Below, in pieces: positions 21,009 to 33,340 of a DNA stretch of 60,000 nt; position 1 is the first letter of the stretch; every line of letters starts with the position of its first letter. The stretch comes from Takakia lepidozioides. Lineage: Eukaryota > Streptophyta > Takakiopsida > Takakiales > Takakiaceae. Below the pieces are notes generated by a model. The model had not been told where the DNA came from, ran no database searches, and saw only the letters and a program-made list of their open reading frames with translations. Where the stretch lies: positions 25,980,001-26,040,000 of the forward strand of contig CM060731.1 in the NCBI GenBank assembly GCA_030704615.1. Reading direction: 5' to 3'. Position numbers and translations under genes: made by a program.

Positions 21009-22975
21009 TTTTAACTAATTCTAGATTTTTGGCTTAAATCCGGACAAAACTTAATATAATTTTACATTTAAATTAAAATCAAATAAGTACAATATTATGA
21101 AGCAATGAATCAAGATTTAGTTTTCAAGTGAATGTGCATGACTCCAAATTCCTTAAACGTCGACATCAAAGTCGAATGACATACATTAGACAATGCAAAT
21201 GATATATATTTAATAACACAATTTGCATGACTCCAAATTCATTAAACATCGACATCAAATCGAACGATATACAAATTTAACCAATGCAAAGGTATATACT
21301 AATTAACACAAGTATCCATGAGACATCGTTACCCAGTACATGTTGTCAATTAATCTGCTATCCCCAATACAAAGGCACTATATATATTCCACAAACACCC
21401 TAGCCCTGAAACTATAACATCTACACATAAGGCTGACATTGAGAAGACTGAGTGTGCGTCGCACGAAGATATGTTTTTGCAAATGCCTCCACGTAGATAG
21501 GTAGCTTGTAAAAATGAAGACTCGAACTTAGACAAAATACTTTGTTTTGTAAAAAAAATGAATGTCGGTCTCGAATCCAAATTGACTCATGCAAAAGAGT
21601 AACCACGGATATAAATTTATGAATACTAACACATGAATACAAGGCCCGAAGGCGAACTAAAAGGTATTCAAAATCAAAACGGTACAACGAAATAAAAAAG
21701 TCTTACTCACAAGAGAAATCCGAATCAACATTAATAAAATGTGAAAAAATGTATGGAACCTATGGAATTTCTAGACATTTTTAATCGAAATAATTTCTCC
21801 AAACCAAAGTATCAATGTACTCCAAAGTTGAAAGCTATGTACATTTATTTTTTCAATGACTCGCTTCGGGATATGAGGTTTCGAGGTATTGTAGGGTTTA
21901 GGATAAGAAAAAAGTATGAAGAGGGGGAGAAAAAAAAAACAACAGTGCATCGAACCTATAAGATTTTTCAATCAAATATCTCAACTTTGAATACATTGTA
22001 CCCCAAAGTAAGAATGTGTTTTTATAACGAGCTTCCAACATAGATATAAGGTTTTAGGAGCATAAAGTTTAAAAAAAATTATAAGTATGAATCAGACAAA
22101 TATGCAGGAAAATTTATGACCTATAAAAACATTCAATCAAGTAATATTTTAACCATAATTGTATTATACCCAAAGCTGGAAAAATGATTTGAATGAACTT
22201 CAAATATTTGAATGAGGTTTAGGGTATAGGGGTTTGGAGAGGTAAAAGTACTATCAAGTACAAAATATGGACGAGTGTGTAGAACATATAAGAATTTTCG
22301 AGTATCCAAGGACTCTATCATACATATAAGCTAGAATAAATTGAATCAATGAGCTTCAAATGACGTTTTCGGGTATACTAGGGTTTAGAACAAGCAAAAG
22401 TGTGAATGATACAAATAATGGGATACTGTTTAGGACCAATACAAAATTTCATTAAATATATCCAACAACCCTTAGTAGTATGCAATCCCAAAGTTAGAAA
22501 AAAAAAAATTGAATGAGCTTCAAACATTACAAAGATATTTTTGGGGTACTGGGCTTAGGCTATTAAGCTAAAGTATAGGTAAGAACAAATATGAAAGAAT
22601 GGAACTTAGGGTCTACAAAAATATCAATTAAAAATCCAGACCACTTTATCTTATTAAAAATGAGTCAATGGGGGGAAAAAGAATAATGAGCTTCAAACAA
22701 TCAAAAAACAATTTAGGGTGACATACTAGGATTTAGGGTAAGCAAATGTACTATTCAATGACAAACAAATTTACAAGCGTAATTAAGACATATAAAATCT
22801 CTCAATTAAATATCGTAAAATTCTATAGACTAAGTCCTCAAAGCTTAGAACTAGCCAAAAAAAAAAAAAAAACAATCTATTCAATCTAACAAAGGGTTGA
22901 AAAGTGCTTATAAGGAAGTTCCATACAAAATTGCTACCAAATAGTACTAAGCAAATGTTGAAGAAGAATGGCGCA
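21009..22975. repeat. AT-rich insertion with a degenerate 165-bp satellite array
   Basis: The left boundary is sharp: ATTTTAACTAATTCTAGA and about 75 following bases recur at 29157 after unrelated flanks. Two direct repeats of about 115 bp follow (TGCATGACTCCAAATTC... at about 21137 and 21226). From about 21730 to 22850 a degenerate tandem repeat appears. The anchor GAGCTTCAAA recurs at about 21857, 22026, 22192, 22349, 22511 and 22685 (spacing 157-174 bp), each time followed within about 30 bases by GGGTTTAGG-like sequence. No coding capacity. Confidence 0.7.
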
Positions 22976-23510
22976 CTTACCAGGGAGTGGGATACCTTTC
23001 CCCTATTCTCTTTGCTTATGGCACCGCCGTGCATAGCACCAAGAAGACTCTTTTTGAGTTATTGTATGGTCGCAAGTGTGTTTCTCCTTTGCATTCTATC
23101 CCTCTTATTTCTACTGTTGTTGATCCAGTTGATCTTGAGACCTTTGTTCAGGATCTTCAAGCTCGACATGCGGTGTCTATCCATGATGCCAAGACGAACA
23201 TTGGTAAGGCTCAACTAACCTAGGCCCGTAATTTTAACAAGCGTGTCAAGTATTCTAGCATGTTTTAGGTGGGACAGACCATGTGCATTCGATTACAGCA
23301 TGGCAAGCATGCATGCAAATCTAAGCTCAAGATTGGGTCCATATTTGATCTATCAGATTTTACGTGGGCGACGTGCTCTTCTTCTTCCCCAAGGTTCTAA
23401 CATTGAAGTGCGGGATGAACCTGTTTCCTTGACGGACTTGGTGCATTCTGAGCTAGTTTTTGATCTCACATGTATCAATGTGGAGGGGCGCACAGTGGGG
23501 TGATGTCTTG
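22976..23510 (+). pseudogene. Gypsy integrase C-terminal fragment
   Basis: The plus strand reads FAYGTAVHSTKKTLFELLYG, then RKCVSPLHS, and farther on RHAVSIHDAKTNIGKAQLT, a stop, ARNFNKRVKYSSMF, a stop, and VGQTMCIRLQHGKHACKSKL. This is the post-core region of a Gypsy integrase (AYNTAVHSSTGxTPFELVYG...ANxxxKR...FxVGDxV). Several stops disrupt it. The DDE core, RT and protease are absent and have probably been replaced by the AT-rich insertion. Confidence 0.8.
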
Positions 23511-23815
23511 ATCTTCTTAGTGATTTACTTCAGCTTACTCCCCTTCTCTTCTCAGCGGCTTAGTCTTCGTTTGCGGCTGATGCCTCTTGGGGTCCTCGGA
23601 CTCGACCTTTCTAGGACTTAGAACATTTTATGACATCTCACCATTTGTACTCCCTGCACGGTTTTCCTAGCCAGGTGTTTTGTCCTCGGCCCAACTTGCA
23701 GGTGCCAGATTTTCCCTTGGTAGGTTTTTCACCCAGCAGTGGAGGGTAATATTTTTCCATTACTTGTTTTCCTTCGCGGAGCTCAAGATTTTTCGTGGGG
23801 GGTAGGCTTCATAGA

Positions 23816-24275
23816 TGTAAAACCCCATACTTGCTTACGCCTGGAAGTAACCCGTTTCATCCAAAACGGCGATACACATTCATAGTATTTTTTTTTACGT
23901 ATAAAGCCGTTAATCCGTTACAATGATGTCTAGGTTAGGGTTAGTTTAGGTCGGTGGCTTGATCTTGGCCCTTCATCAGATCTAGGGCTACAAGGCAGCG
24001 CCGTGGGCTTTGGCCTATGATGCCTTGCCACGCGGCTGGCCACCATGGTTAGGGCTTTTGTATAAAGACGGTGCCCTGACACAAGGTGAGGGCGGTGTAT
24101 TCTGGTGTTAGTGTATATGTGATTTGGGTGTACAAGCTTTGGATGAGAGCACCTGTGTGTGTCAGATCCGCCCGCTTGATCCTCCTCTCGTGCATTGCCT
24201 GCTCTTTCGCTTGCCCCTTTATTGTGAAAGCACGTTTCTTTCGAGGAAATGAGTGTATGCTTCAGGCTCGTTTTG
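23816..24275 (+). repeat. Gypsy 3' LTR, 3'-truncated
   Basis: A G-rich tract (TTTTTCGTGGGGGGTAGG, 23780-23797) precedes TGTAAAACCCCATACTTGCT. Similarity to the 5' LTR stops abruptly after GGCTCGTTTT at about 24275, so the last 40 bp or so of the LTR is lost or replaced. Confidence 0.85.
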
Positions 24276-25499
24276 AGGCTTCACAGGCCCACAAAAACAT
24301 TTTTATCTGGAGAATCTTTGTGTCCCTGTAAAACTGACCATTGGAATTACTTCCCACCTACCCCACCTCCTGCCACAAAAAGTTTCATCAAATTCCAACT
24401 GTCAAATCGGAAGATATTAAAGTATAGAGTGGAGACAAAAAAACTCTTCGCGAAGAAATAGGTGCCCAAAAAAACAGTTTTTTGCTCGTAGCAGTTTTAG
24501 TTTCTCTTTTTTTTAGAGTCTCAAGAATGTTGTACCATACCCGATAACACACATCCTCAGAAATTTTCGGTTTTTTCTGAAATTTTCTCAAGTGGGCTCC
24601 TTTGTAGTGACAAATTGGGGGGTCAAAATATTTCATTTTCTTTGGGCAGGCCAAAATCTCTCTTCCTATAATTATACAACCAAATTCAGCCGTTCAATTC
24701 CTAATCTCTCCGGTTGAAGTGTCATGAGCATCCATATGAGGTCCCCAAAAAACTTTGGATCCAATCAGTCAACGTCATCGCATCTTTAGGTTCCCTACCC
24801 CAAGACTTCAAATGGCACACCTAGGTTATAGCCTGCAGGCCTAGGATATTTGGAGCCATAGCCCAGAAGGGCACGGGGTTTGGGAGCTCCTCTGGTACTT
24901 GGCCCCGCTTTCATGGGGGCCCACTCCACCCTCAACCCTATCAAACCCACGCCCTAGGTTTGACCCACCCCTCATGGGAGTTTTCTCGAGCCACGAGCTC
25001 TGCAGCCATCGCTACTGCACTCCCTCCAACCCGGCCTGCATGGTGTTGGCCAGAGCTGCCATCACCGTCGATTCAGGCTAGGGCCCAGGCCTGGGAATGC
25101 CCAGACCTGTAGGGCCATCATTTCACCCGCCCAGCATTCAAGGGGTTTGGGGAAATGTGCCGCCCCCAGCTTCATGGGGTATCCTATGTTCACCCTAACC
25201 TGACCGTGGTTGCCACGTCTGTAACCTGGGTAGGTTCGGGGGGCCAAATCCCCTCCAAAAAGCTGCGTGTGCCCCACTTGGCGGGCTCCACCTGGCAACC
25301 CTTTGAGGCATTGGCCAATTGGCCAATTCCATTTGAAGGAAAAAGTTTTTATCTTTCAAATGAGCCCTTGTGAGGGCTAATCAGGCTTAACTAGAGGGAG
25401 TAATGGCCAGTTTAGTAAACCCGACTGACCCAAAATGGGTCGATATACCGTTAAAGAGTTCGATTATTCCTCCTGTAACCGTGTACTTAATTCGGTACA
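24276..25499. other. No recognisable gene
   Basis: Non-repetitive sequence as far as I can see. The GC-rich 24880-25300 part opens short frames without motifs. Confidence 0.5.
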
Positions 25500-25890
25500 A
25501 CTAGGTGAAAGTGATACATTAGTTTCAACAGAGTGAACAGCGATGGATAGAAAATATGTAAAGGTCATCATAGCTAAGCAGGGCTTGATTTGGCACGGTA
25601 TGTCTGACCACCAAACTTCAAAGAGCACTGAAATTGATGCTAGTCAAAGAAAGAGTATGGTATTGTGCTCACAGTACCATTTATTTTTTTATTTTTTTTT
25701 CTTAAAGGGACAAAAATTTGGAAATGTATTTTCCCAGCAAAAGTACTTTTTCTATTTTTACTTTTTCTTTGGCCAGTTAAACTTGCTGGCGAAATGCTGT
25801 TTTTTTTTTGTGTGTTTTTTTTTTTTTGCTGTTGTTTTTTATATTATAATATTGAAAGTATTATCTAGCTATTTCGTATTTGCTAGTATT
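25500..25890. repeat. Dispersed repeat of unknown family, copy 1
   Basis: GGCTTGATTTGGCACGGTAT through GTATTGTGCTCACAGTACCA, the T-rich stretches and GTATTATCTAGCTATTTC are repeated in the same order at 44648-45013. Identity is high outside the poly-T runs. Confidence 0.8.
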
Positions 25891-25899
25891 GCTGGTGTT

Positions 25900-26235
25900 C
25901 GTACCGGCACTCCCCTCAACAACTGGTGGCACTTCCGTGATGAAAACTCACAACCCAACCGGCTGTCAACCTGTCTCTAATCAGGCTCTAATCCCCCTTT
26001 CCATACAGTAACCGGGTAGAAAACCTATTGCGGCTTATGGCTTAGACTGCTAGGTTTGTAAAAGTATGACGCTTCCCGAAGGGAGCGTAATTTATAGTGT
26101 CTCTTCACCACAAGGGCTACTGCTTTCCAGCTGAAAGGTGGACACCTTCATGACACACCAAACTGTGGTTTGAACCCACAACCACATCCAACGTGGTATG
26201 TGTCCATTACCACTGGGCTACATGCTGGTTGTCGT
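25900..26235 (-). mobile_element. tRNA-derived SINE
   Basis: On the minus strand the head reads GTAGCCCAGTGGTAATGG (A box), and about 40 bases later GGGTTCAAACCACAG (B box), the internal RNA polymerase III promoter of a tRNA. A non-tRNA body follows (GTGTCATGAAGGTGTCCACC...). Arms of the tRNA-like head pair only partly, as expected for a SINE. The 3' end and target duplication are not determined. Confidence 0.5.
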
Positions 26236-26879
26236 TACGTTAGGTTCGTAATATAAACATACACCTGTACCTGCATCCACCGCAAGCACTCCGATGGTCT
26301 GTCGATCATCAACCCAGCCTCACCATAGAAGAAACACTGGTGGTCTTACTGGTCATCACTCCAGCTTCACCACCGACAGCATACTTTAGGATTGGCCGGT
26401 GATCAAATCCGGACCAGCCTCTTATGAAAACAAGTACCCACACAAAGCTAATATGGCGCACAGTCAAGCATGCAGGTGTGGAGGGGATCCAGACACAAGA
26501 AAATCAAAATAGTAACTCCCCCACACCAAAAACACTCCACAGTATCGTTCCTGCAAGACACCCCAGCCCAAACCCGGACTGACTCTTGCCTCCACCTACG
26601 GAAAGATTTGGCCTACAAAGAGGGTGAAAGACTACGGGGAGGAGAGACTAAAACAATTCCTAATTCCAGAATGTTCTCATCCCACCACTCTCCAGCTCCT
26701 GTCTCTACCCACTCGCTTTGATGGTCGTGGCAAATATCCTTCAAATATCCCTCAATCAACCTCTAAACAATCCTCCAAGGACCCCAAAGATCCTCCAAAC
26801 AATCCTCCAATGGCTTTCAAATATTTTCTAAACAATCCTCCAAAGGCCCTTAAATTTCACTAAGTCCTTTCAATGTTGA

Positions 26880-27195
26880 TACCTTAACAGAGGTGTAGTC
26901 TGAGGATGCTAGGGTCCCTTATATTAATGATATCTTTACACAGGTATTGTCTGAGAATGAGGGTTCTGTTTGGTATATTACCAACAAAGGTATAGTCTGA
27001 GATTAGGGTTCACATATGGTGATACATCAACAGAGGTATAGTAAAAGGGACAAGCTTCTGTTTGGTATACTAACAGAGGTATAGTCTCAGAGTAGGGTTC
27101 ATATATGTTCACATATATTGATACCTCAGCAGAGGTATAGTCCAAGGGACAAGCTCATGTTTGGTATATTAACAGAGGTATAGTCTGAGCATATA
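26880..27195. repeat. Degenerate tandem repeat AACAGAGGTATAGTCTGAG
   Basis: Seven occurrences of the motif (A)ACAGAGGTATAGTC are spaced 40-58 bp apart. In the right half two motif-spacer pairs form a larger unit of about 100 bp (GGGACAAGCTT...GTTTGGTAT). Just upstream, 26755-26860 has a shorter CAATCCTCCAAAG repeat. Confidence 0.7.
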
Positions 27196-28582
27196 CTACT
27201 AGGGTTTGTAATGAAGGGCTAGAATGCAAGTCCTTGATTTTTATGCTTCTACTCAAGCAAAAATATGGTATCTAGGTGGTGATAAGAGACATCTTCTTGC
27301 TCTCTTCCATCCCAATGTATAACCAAGAGTGGTCCAACTCAACTTGCAAGTCATTGGCCACCAAATCAATCCCCCTTCTAATCCTTGGGATTTGATTGCA
27401 AACTATCATATCTCCATTGCCGAGCAATCATGCATTTGTCTCCTCATCACTTGACAATTGCTCCAAATCAACACAAATTATCTCAATGTGTATGAGCAAT
27501 GTTTGTCACTTACAATAATGCTCCCAAGCAATCCACCTTGGATCCCACTCTTACGCCATATGCCTCTTTTGGGGTCTTGCACATATATGTTTAATCCATG
27601 TGCTCCCCTTGGTCATTTGAATGCATGTTCCATGACCTCTTGGCCTATGTGTTGCTCTCCTTCATTTTAATATGAATCAACACCTCTCCACTTCACACAC
27701 AAATGGATCTTAAGGCCTTCATCTCTTGCTAGTTCAAGAGCTCACCTTCTCAAACTTGAACTTACAAACCCGAGAGAGCATGCTCCACACAAGCACCACT
27801 TGCTTGGTCAACTATCCACCACAAAGCTCATACTACCACGAGCATGAATAGACAAGTATTTCCTCCCCTTCTTGCCACATTACATAGTTAGGGTGAAGCT
27901 ATGCATACATTGAATGATGATCTTCCTTCAAGGATTTCCCACCATATGTTCTCCAATCCCTTCCAATGCCCTAAGCTTGGCTCCACACCACCATGATAAG
28001 AAGATTTCTTCTTCACATGCTCCCTTTCAAAACCTCTTGAGCTTCTTAGTACTCTCCAAGTGCTTGCCCTTGTTGTCTTCAAGCCCAAGCCTTCTTTCAC
28101 AACATCCACACTTTTAACTTGCTTAACCCTAAATTGATAGTGAAATGAGCACTAACAATCTTTTAGTTGCTCTCCACAAGCCATGGCACACACCATTGAC
28201 TCCATAATGCATACAAAGGATTCTCAAACGTCCCTAGAATCCATGCTTCCACAAAAGACTTCCTCCTTGCAATCCTTGCAAATTTTTGTGACTCGAGAGC
28301 TTTCTTCTCAAGCTCTTCAACTCCTTGGTGCATGCAATACCCGAGCGTCTTTCATTGCAACCCCTTGCAAGCCTTGTGATACAAGAGCTAAATTCTCCTA
28401 GCTCTCAACCTCCTTGACATACAAGTGCAAAACTAATCCTTACACTCCGCACTCTTCCCATGTCCCAAGTGAGGCTTGATACATATGAGACCAAATGAAG
28501 TCCCAACACACAAAATACAAATATAGATATCCAAAATGTCCTAGTTAACTAGAAGTAGGTAATTCTAGTTAACCATGACTAG
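27196..28582. other. No recognisable gene
   Basis: Sequence rich in CTTGCAA/CTCCAA words, with only short frames. No domain or repeat array could be identified. Confidence 0.5.
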
Positions 28583-29155
28583 AACCATGACAAACTTACA
28601 AAGCATATAGCTGAACAGACACCCTCGAGATGCAAATGATTAAGAGACATAGAGAGAATATAGATGGCTACAGAATAAGTTGGGGAGGGGAGAATGATCT
28701 GCATCAGACGCAAGGTACAAACAGGCCATAGCAATAATATCCCACTTGTCACCCATCTTGCCAAGGGCACCCACTCATGTATCAAATTGAACCAACTTCT
28801 TTTGGCACCAGCTTCTTCATGCCCGGGGTGCCAACTATAGGGCCAGATGCAATCATGTTAGTTCGAATACCATAGTTTGCAGTTCCCCACTCCACAGCCA
28901 AACTTCTAGTGATGTTGTGTATGGTTGCCTACACAGTTTCAACCAGCATCTATTTAAATACAAATAACATAACCTGCTTAAAAAAAACATCAATTCAAAA
29001 GTGTGCTATTGCATATAACGACTTTGCTTCATTAGGGTCGAGCTGCTACGCAGCCCCACTTGATAATCAAGGGATGGACGGTCGCGATAGCATGTGCATG
29101 CTCATGGTGCACTCTCCTCCGTGCGAGGATAAATCGCACCAATTGCTCCACAACC
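28583..29155 (-). pseudogene. 2,4-dienoyl-CoA reductase-like fragment, copy B
   Basis: This segment matches 16640-17225 base for base over most of its length, including non-coding flanks on both sides of the exon (for example AATAATATCCCACTTGTCACCCA and the GAGCTGCTAC...GCACCAATTGCTCCAC part). Deletions within the exon (after CATCTTGCC and near AAGGGCACCCACTCATG) break the frame, so it is a dead copy. Its right edge abuts exactly the AT-rich element starting at 29157. Confidence 0.8.
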
Positions 29156-29156
29156 C

Positions 29157-30950
29157 TATTTTAACTAATTCTAGACTTTTGGCTTAAATCCAAACCAAAC
29201 TTAATATGTATTTGAATTAAAATTAATTCAAATTTTAATAATATCATGGTGTAATGTGTGATTGAACTTTGTGAAATTACAGGTGATGTCATACTTGCTT
29301 CAAAATGTGATATATAAGATGTCCATTTGACATTGAAGTGCTTGTGAAGTTGCAGTACTGAACAATTCATTGAACGTCCACTGGGAAGTCGAATGATGTA
29401 ATATTACATTATGTATCACGATAAACAAATGTGTCGAATCGAACATGGGGTAGACTCCTACTCTACCATACTCGATATAATTTGATAGTAATTTTGATTG
29501 AATCTTCATGTTAACAAGCACAATATTCAGAGACAATGCCATTAGAATGACATTTTGGGTGTGAGAATGGCAGTAAAATATTAAAATAGCTTGAAACATT
29601 AGGAAGATGACCTACTAGGGTAATAAAATAAGGTTTGGGGTGTAACTAGATATATTAAGTGCAATAAGGTCCAAGTTTGTGGTGAGGAGAGGGGTTTATG
29701 GTTTGGATTTAGGGTAGAAAGAGAGAAACAAATATGGAAGACTCACCTCCGTAGAATGTAAAAATGTAAGGGGAATTTGATATCCATGTAATCATTCTAT
29801 CATACGTTATCCAACAAAATTAAAGAAAACATTAAAAGAGAATGATACATTTACAAGAGGTAACATGGTAGTACAATAAGGTTTGGAGTTTAAGTAGGGT
29901 ACTACACTAAGGTTTTTGGTATATGGTAAGAGTAATGGTTTAGGGTGCTAATGGTCAGGCTTAAGCTTAGGGTGAGGATTAAGGGAAGGGTAAAGGGAAG
30001 GGTAAGGGTTTAGGGTTTGGATTTAGGGTAGAAAGGGACAAACAAATATGAAAGACTCACACATGGTAGTACAATAACTTGGTTTGGAGTATAAGTAGGG
30101 TAGTACACTAACTTGGTTTTTGGTATATAGTAAGAGTAATGGTTTAGGGTAGTAAGGGTCAGGCTTAAGCTTAGGGTAAGGATTAAGGCCAGGGTAAAGG
30201 GAAAGGTAAGGGTTTAGGGTAGTAAACTAAGGTTTTTGGTATATGGTAAGAGTAATGGTTTTGGGTACTAAGGGTCCAGCTTAAGCCTATGGAAGGGTTA
30301 AGGGAAGGGTAAAGCGAAGGAAAGGTTTAGGGGTGAAAATGTACAAATGGACAAACAAATATGGAAGACTCGCACTCACTAGAACTTGGTGTGTATAATG
30401 ATAAAAAAATGAAAATAAAAATGGAGAAACAAATATTATGGAAGAGACATTGAGAGAGACAAGTATTTAAATTAACGACTCGTCGTTGGAACCTGGTCTT
30501 AAGATACATAGAAAGCACACTAGTATGTAAAGGTAAGTGCATGTGAATCCAAAACAAATGAGAAAAGTAGCGCAAAAAGGAAGGGAGAAGAGATTAGATT
30601 ACCATAAGGTCCATAACCATTATTGGTTATGGTATGGATAGTACAATCCTATTTGCAAAAGAAATGGTAAGGGTTTAGGAATAAAAGCTTAAGGGTCTTT
30701 TAGGGTAAAGGGTTTAGGGTAAAGGGTTTAGGGTAAAGGGTTTAGGGTAAAGGGTTTTACTAGGATAAGGGTTTACTAAGGTAGGGGTACTTTTGGTCTA
30801 AGTTAGAAATGGACAAACAAACATGGAAGACTCCACTCGCTAGACATAGACTCGCTTGGAGGAGAAAAAGTACCCCTACATAAGAGGTATAAGTTAAGGA
30901 GTGACAAATTGAAAAGTATGGCAATAATGATAGGGTAAGGGTCCTCTTAA
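29157..30950. repeat. AT-rich element, second copy, with telomere-like arrays
   Basis: It begins with the same boundary sequence as 21009 (ATTTTAACTAATTCTAGA...CTTAATAT). From about 29690 to 30380 a unit of 170-200 bp is repeated about three times (GGTAGTACAATAA...GGTTTTTGGTATA...AGTAATGGTTTAGGGT...GGACAAACAAATATG). Many GGGTTTAGGGT motifs are embedded. No coding sequence is seen. Confidence 0.65.
30703..30757 (+). repeat. Interstitial telomere-like 14-bp repeat
   Basis: Four consecutive copies of GGGTTTAGGGTAAA, a doublet related to the plant telomere unit TTTAGGG. Confidence 0.85.
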
Positions 30951-33315
30951 TGGGAGACCTTAGTTGGAGACTTGGCTTGAGTCAAGTGCAAGCATTGAGA
31001 GACGGACTGGAATTGGCACAATGACGAGACATTGGAAAAAAACATTTAGACCGGATTGGAAAATAAAGACTTCAGGGGTTGTGCCAGCATTTTTGTTTTT
31101 TTGGGTGCACTGTCTGTTTTGTAAGCCAAAATCCCCCACACGAATATTTGTAGATGAACAGAATGTACAGCAGTGCAGAGTCCAGCACGCCAAGAAAAAA
31201 GATCGAGAACATCCACTGCTTACTCGAGGTTCAATGCGATAGAAAAAGAAAACATGAAGGATCCCCCAACGCAAATACGAAGGGAAAAAAATGTAAAAAA
31301 AAATTTATATCTTAAAACGCAAGACCGGAAATGACCTCAACATTTAGTCCACGGACAAAAAGTGGTTCGCAAGAAGGTAACCTTCAGGTATATGGCTGAA
31401 GGTTAGACTCCTCCAAATTCGCGCGCGCTTTCACTGCTTCCACCGCTGTAATTCTCTTGGTGCTATTTCTTGTCGTATTTTTTCATGGCGGCATTGTCCA
31501 CACGACATTGTTCACGTGGATCCATTGAGCAGGATTTGACAAGTTGTACTCCCAAACTTTTGACCAGCAGTCCCTGTACCTCTCCAAGTATGAGGGGTTA
31601 CCTCCTTTCTTCAGTCTCCACCACTCCACCTTCACTTTCTTAAAATTAGGATCCTCCCTTTCTCGGATGACATCTGAAATTGCCATTCCCATCCAGACCG
31701 GGCACGTCGTTGGGTCATAAGGGCGAACGAGCACAAAAAATCTTTTCTCAATATCCTTGAACGGATTTAAGGGTATCCTTGGACGCTCACACCTAGGACC
31801 ACAGTAAGGTTCTGGAACTTCATCCTCATCTTCCATATCATGCACTATTTGTGGCTGGATGTCATCCCTCCGATGGTTTGAGGACCAATTTGTTTTTGGC
31901 CAGAATCCCTCAAGAAGCTGAATACGCTCCGGAATTTTCTGCATTAGCTTATCCAGTTCGGCGAGAATATTTCCCCAATATGTGGTCGTATTGTTCCATT
32001 ACACCTCGGTAATGATCGTCAAGCAACATTCATTTGGTCCAAAAATCTCTGTATTTCTTAATACCATTTTTTATGAAGGATTGTTTTTCGGAGGAGTCGT
32101 CCCCGACTCCCCATATCAGTCTTCTTGGAACGGCATTTGGGTCTCCTTCAAGGAGATTTGGAGTCCCGTCAGGGTTAGACTTCCACATTTTAACGCTGTA
32201 GTTTGTAGGAAGCCACTCCGAATCAGTAGTTGACTTTTTGTACTTCATAACGGGCCAACCATCCGCATCCTTAAAAAACCGAAAAACGTGCATCTCTGAG
32301 ATCCCGACCAAAGCCTCATTTCCATCAAGAATACAACCCTTAACAAACTTCTTGAAGTCGAGAACCTCCTGAATAATTTGAGGAATGAATTGCATATCTT
32401 GGGAGATCATGAATAACCTCATCAAATCCGGAAGAATGTAGGTGTTGCGTTCCTTTAGCTTCTTCGAGAGATATCTAAAGGATCCGTCAATATCCTCATG
32501 GGTGTGCCCGACCATGAGAAAACCAAGCTGGATCTCTTCAAAGACATCTTTGGCAGTGAGGAGCGATATGAAAACAAACATCCATCTGTTCTTATTGTCC
32601 TTGGAGGAGTTGTCCATCTGCAAATAAAGTCGTCTAGGAAGTGGTCGAGCACCACGTTTATTTTGCGGCATGCAGGGTTTCAGAGCCTCCAAACATCTCG
32701 ATTTACCTCTCATGAGCGTTTCAAAAAAATCATTCTGAACTGCAGTGTCGAAAATGTTCCTGGATTCCCGGCATGTCGGCTTTTCCAGTTGGCGCAGGCA
32801 CCGAGCCAACGACCCAATTGTGAAGTTTGAATTTCCCTTCCAGAACTCAAGAGAAAAGTGAGCGTAAGCTCCATCACCGTGTCCGTGCGTAACCATTCCT
32901 GTCAATGAGACAGGCAACTGACCCAATCCCGAGACCATCTTGTTCGTCGTCTGTAGCCTCGGAATAGTTGTTTTCCTATGATCCATCTTATCATGAATAA
33001 TACACATGAATTCCTCCGGAATCATAACAGACTCATTCCTCCAGCTATGGTACAACATTCTGCATGACTCTTGATGCCTCAAGTGCATATCAAGCGCCCG
33101 CTAATTATGTGCGACCTATTTGGTACTCCTCTTAATAGACTTCTTAATCAAGTCCTTCAACATCTCGCATTCTGTGCACTTAGCAAAGGTGCTTCCGGTT
33201 TTCCGAACCTCCACGTTAGGAAATATTCGATTCCGGATGCGGCTTAAAGCGGGCTGCAAGACTCCTTTCAAACCGAGAAGTTTGTTTGTTTGCACCCCAA
33301 CTCCCCAACAATGTC

Positions 33316-33340
33316 AACGTCCACTGGGCAGTGGAGGTTC
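33316..33340. repeat. Same palindrome, copy 3, inside the DUF7869-type gene
   Basis: ACGTCCACT, centre GGGC, AGTGGAGGTTC: the palindrome of 38177-38202 with one changed base in the left arm. On the minus strand it is followed by a TGTTGGGGA-type stretch that also resembles the sequence after copy 1. Confidence 0.7.

Noticed and set aside
25543-25980. 145-codon Phe-rich ORF, also seen at 44705-44983
   Set aside because: It is caused by poly-T runs in a dispersed repeat; the two copies do not conserve the frame.
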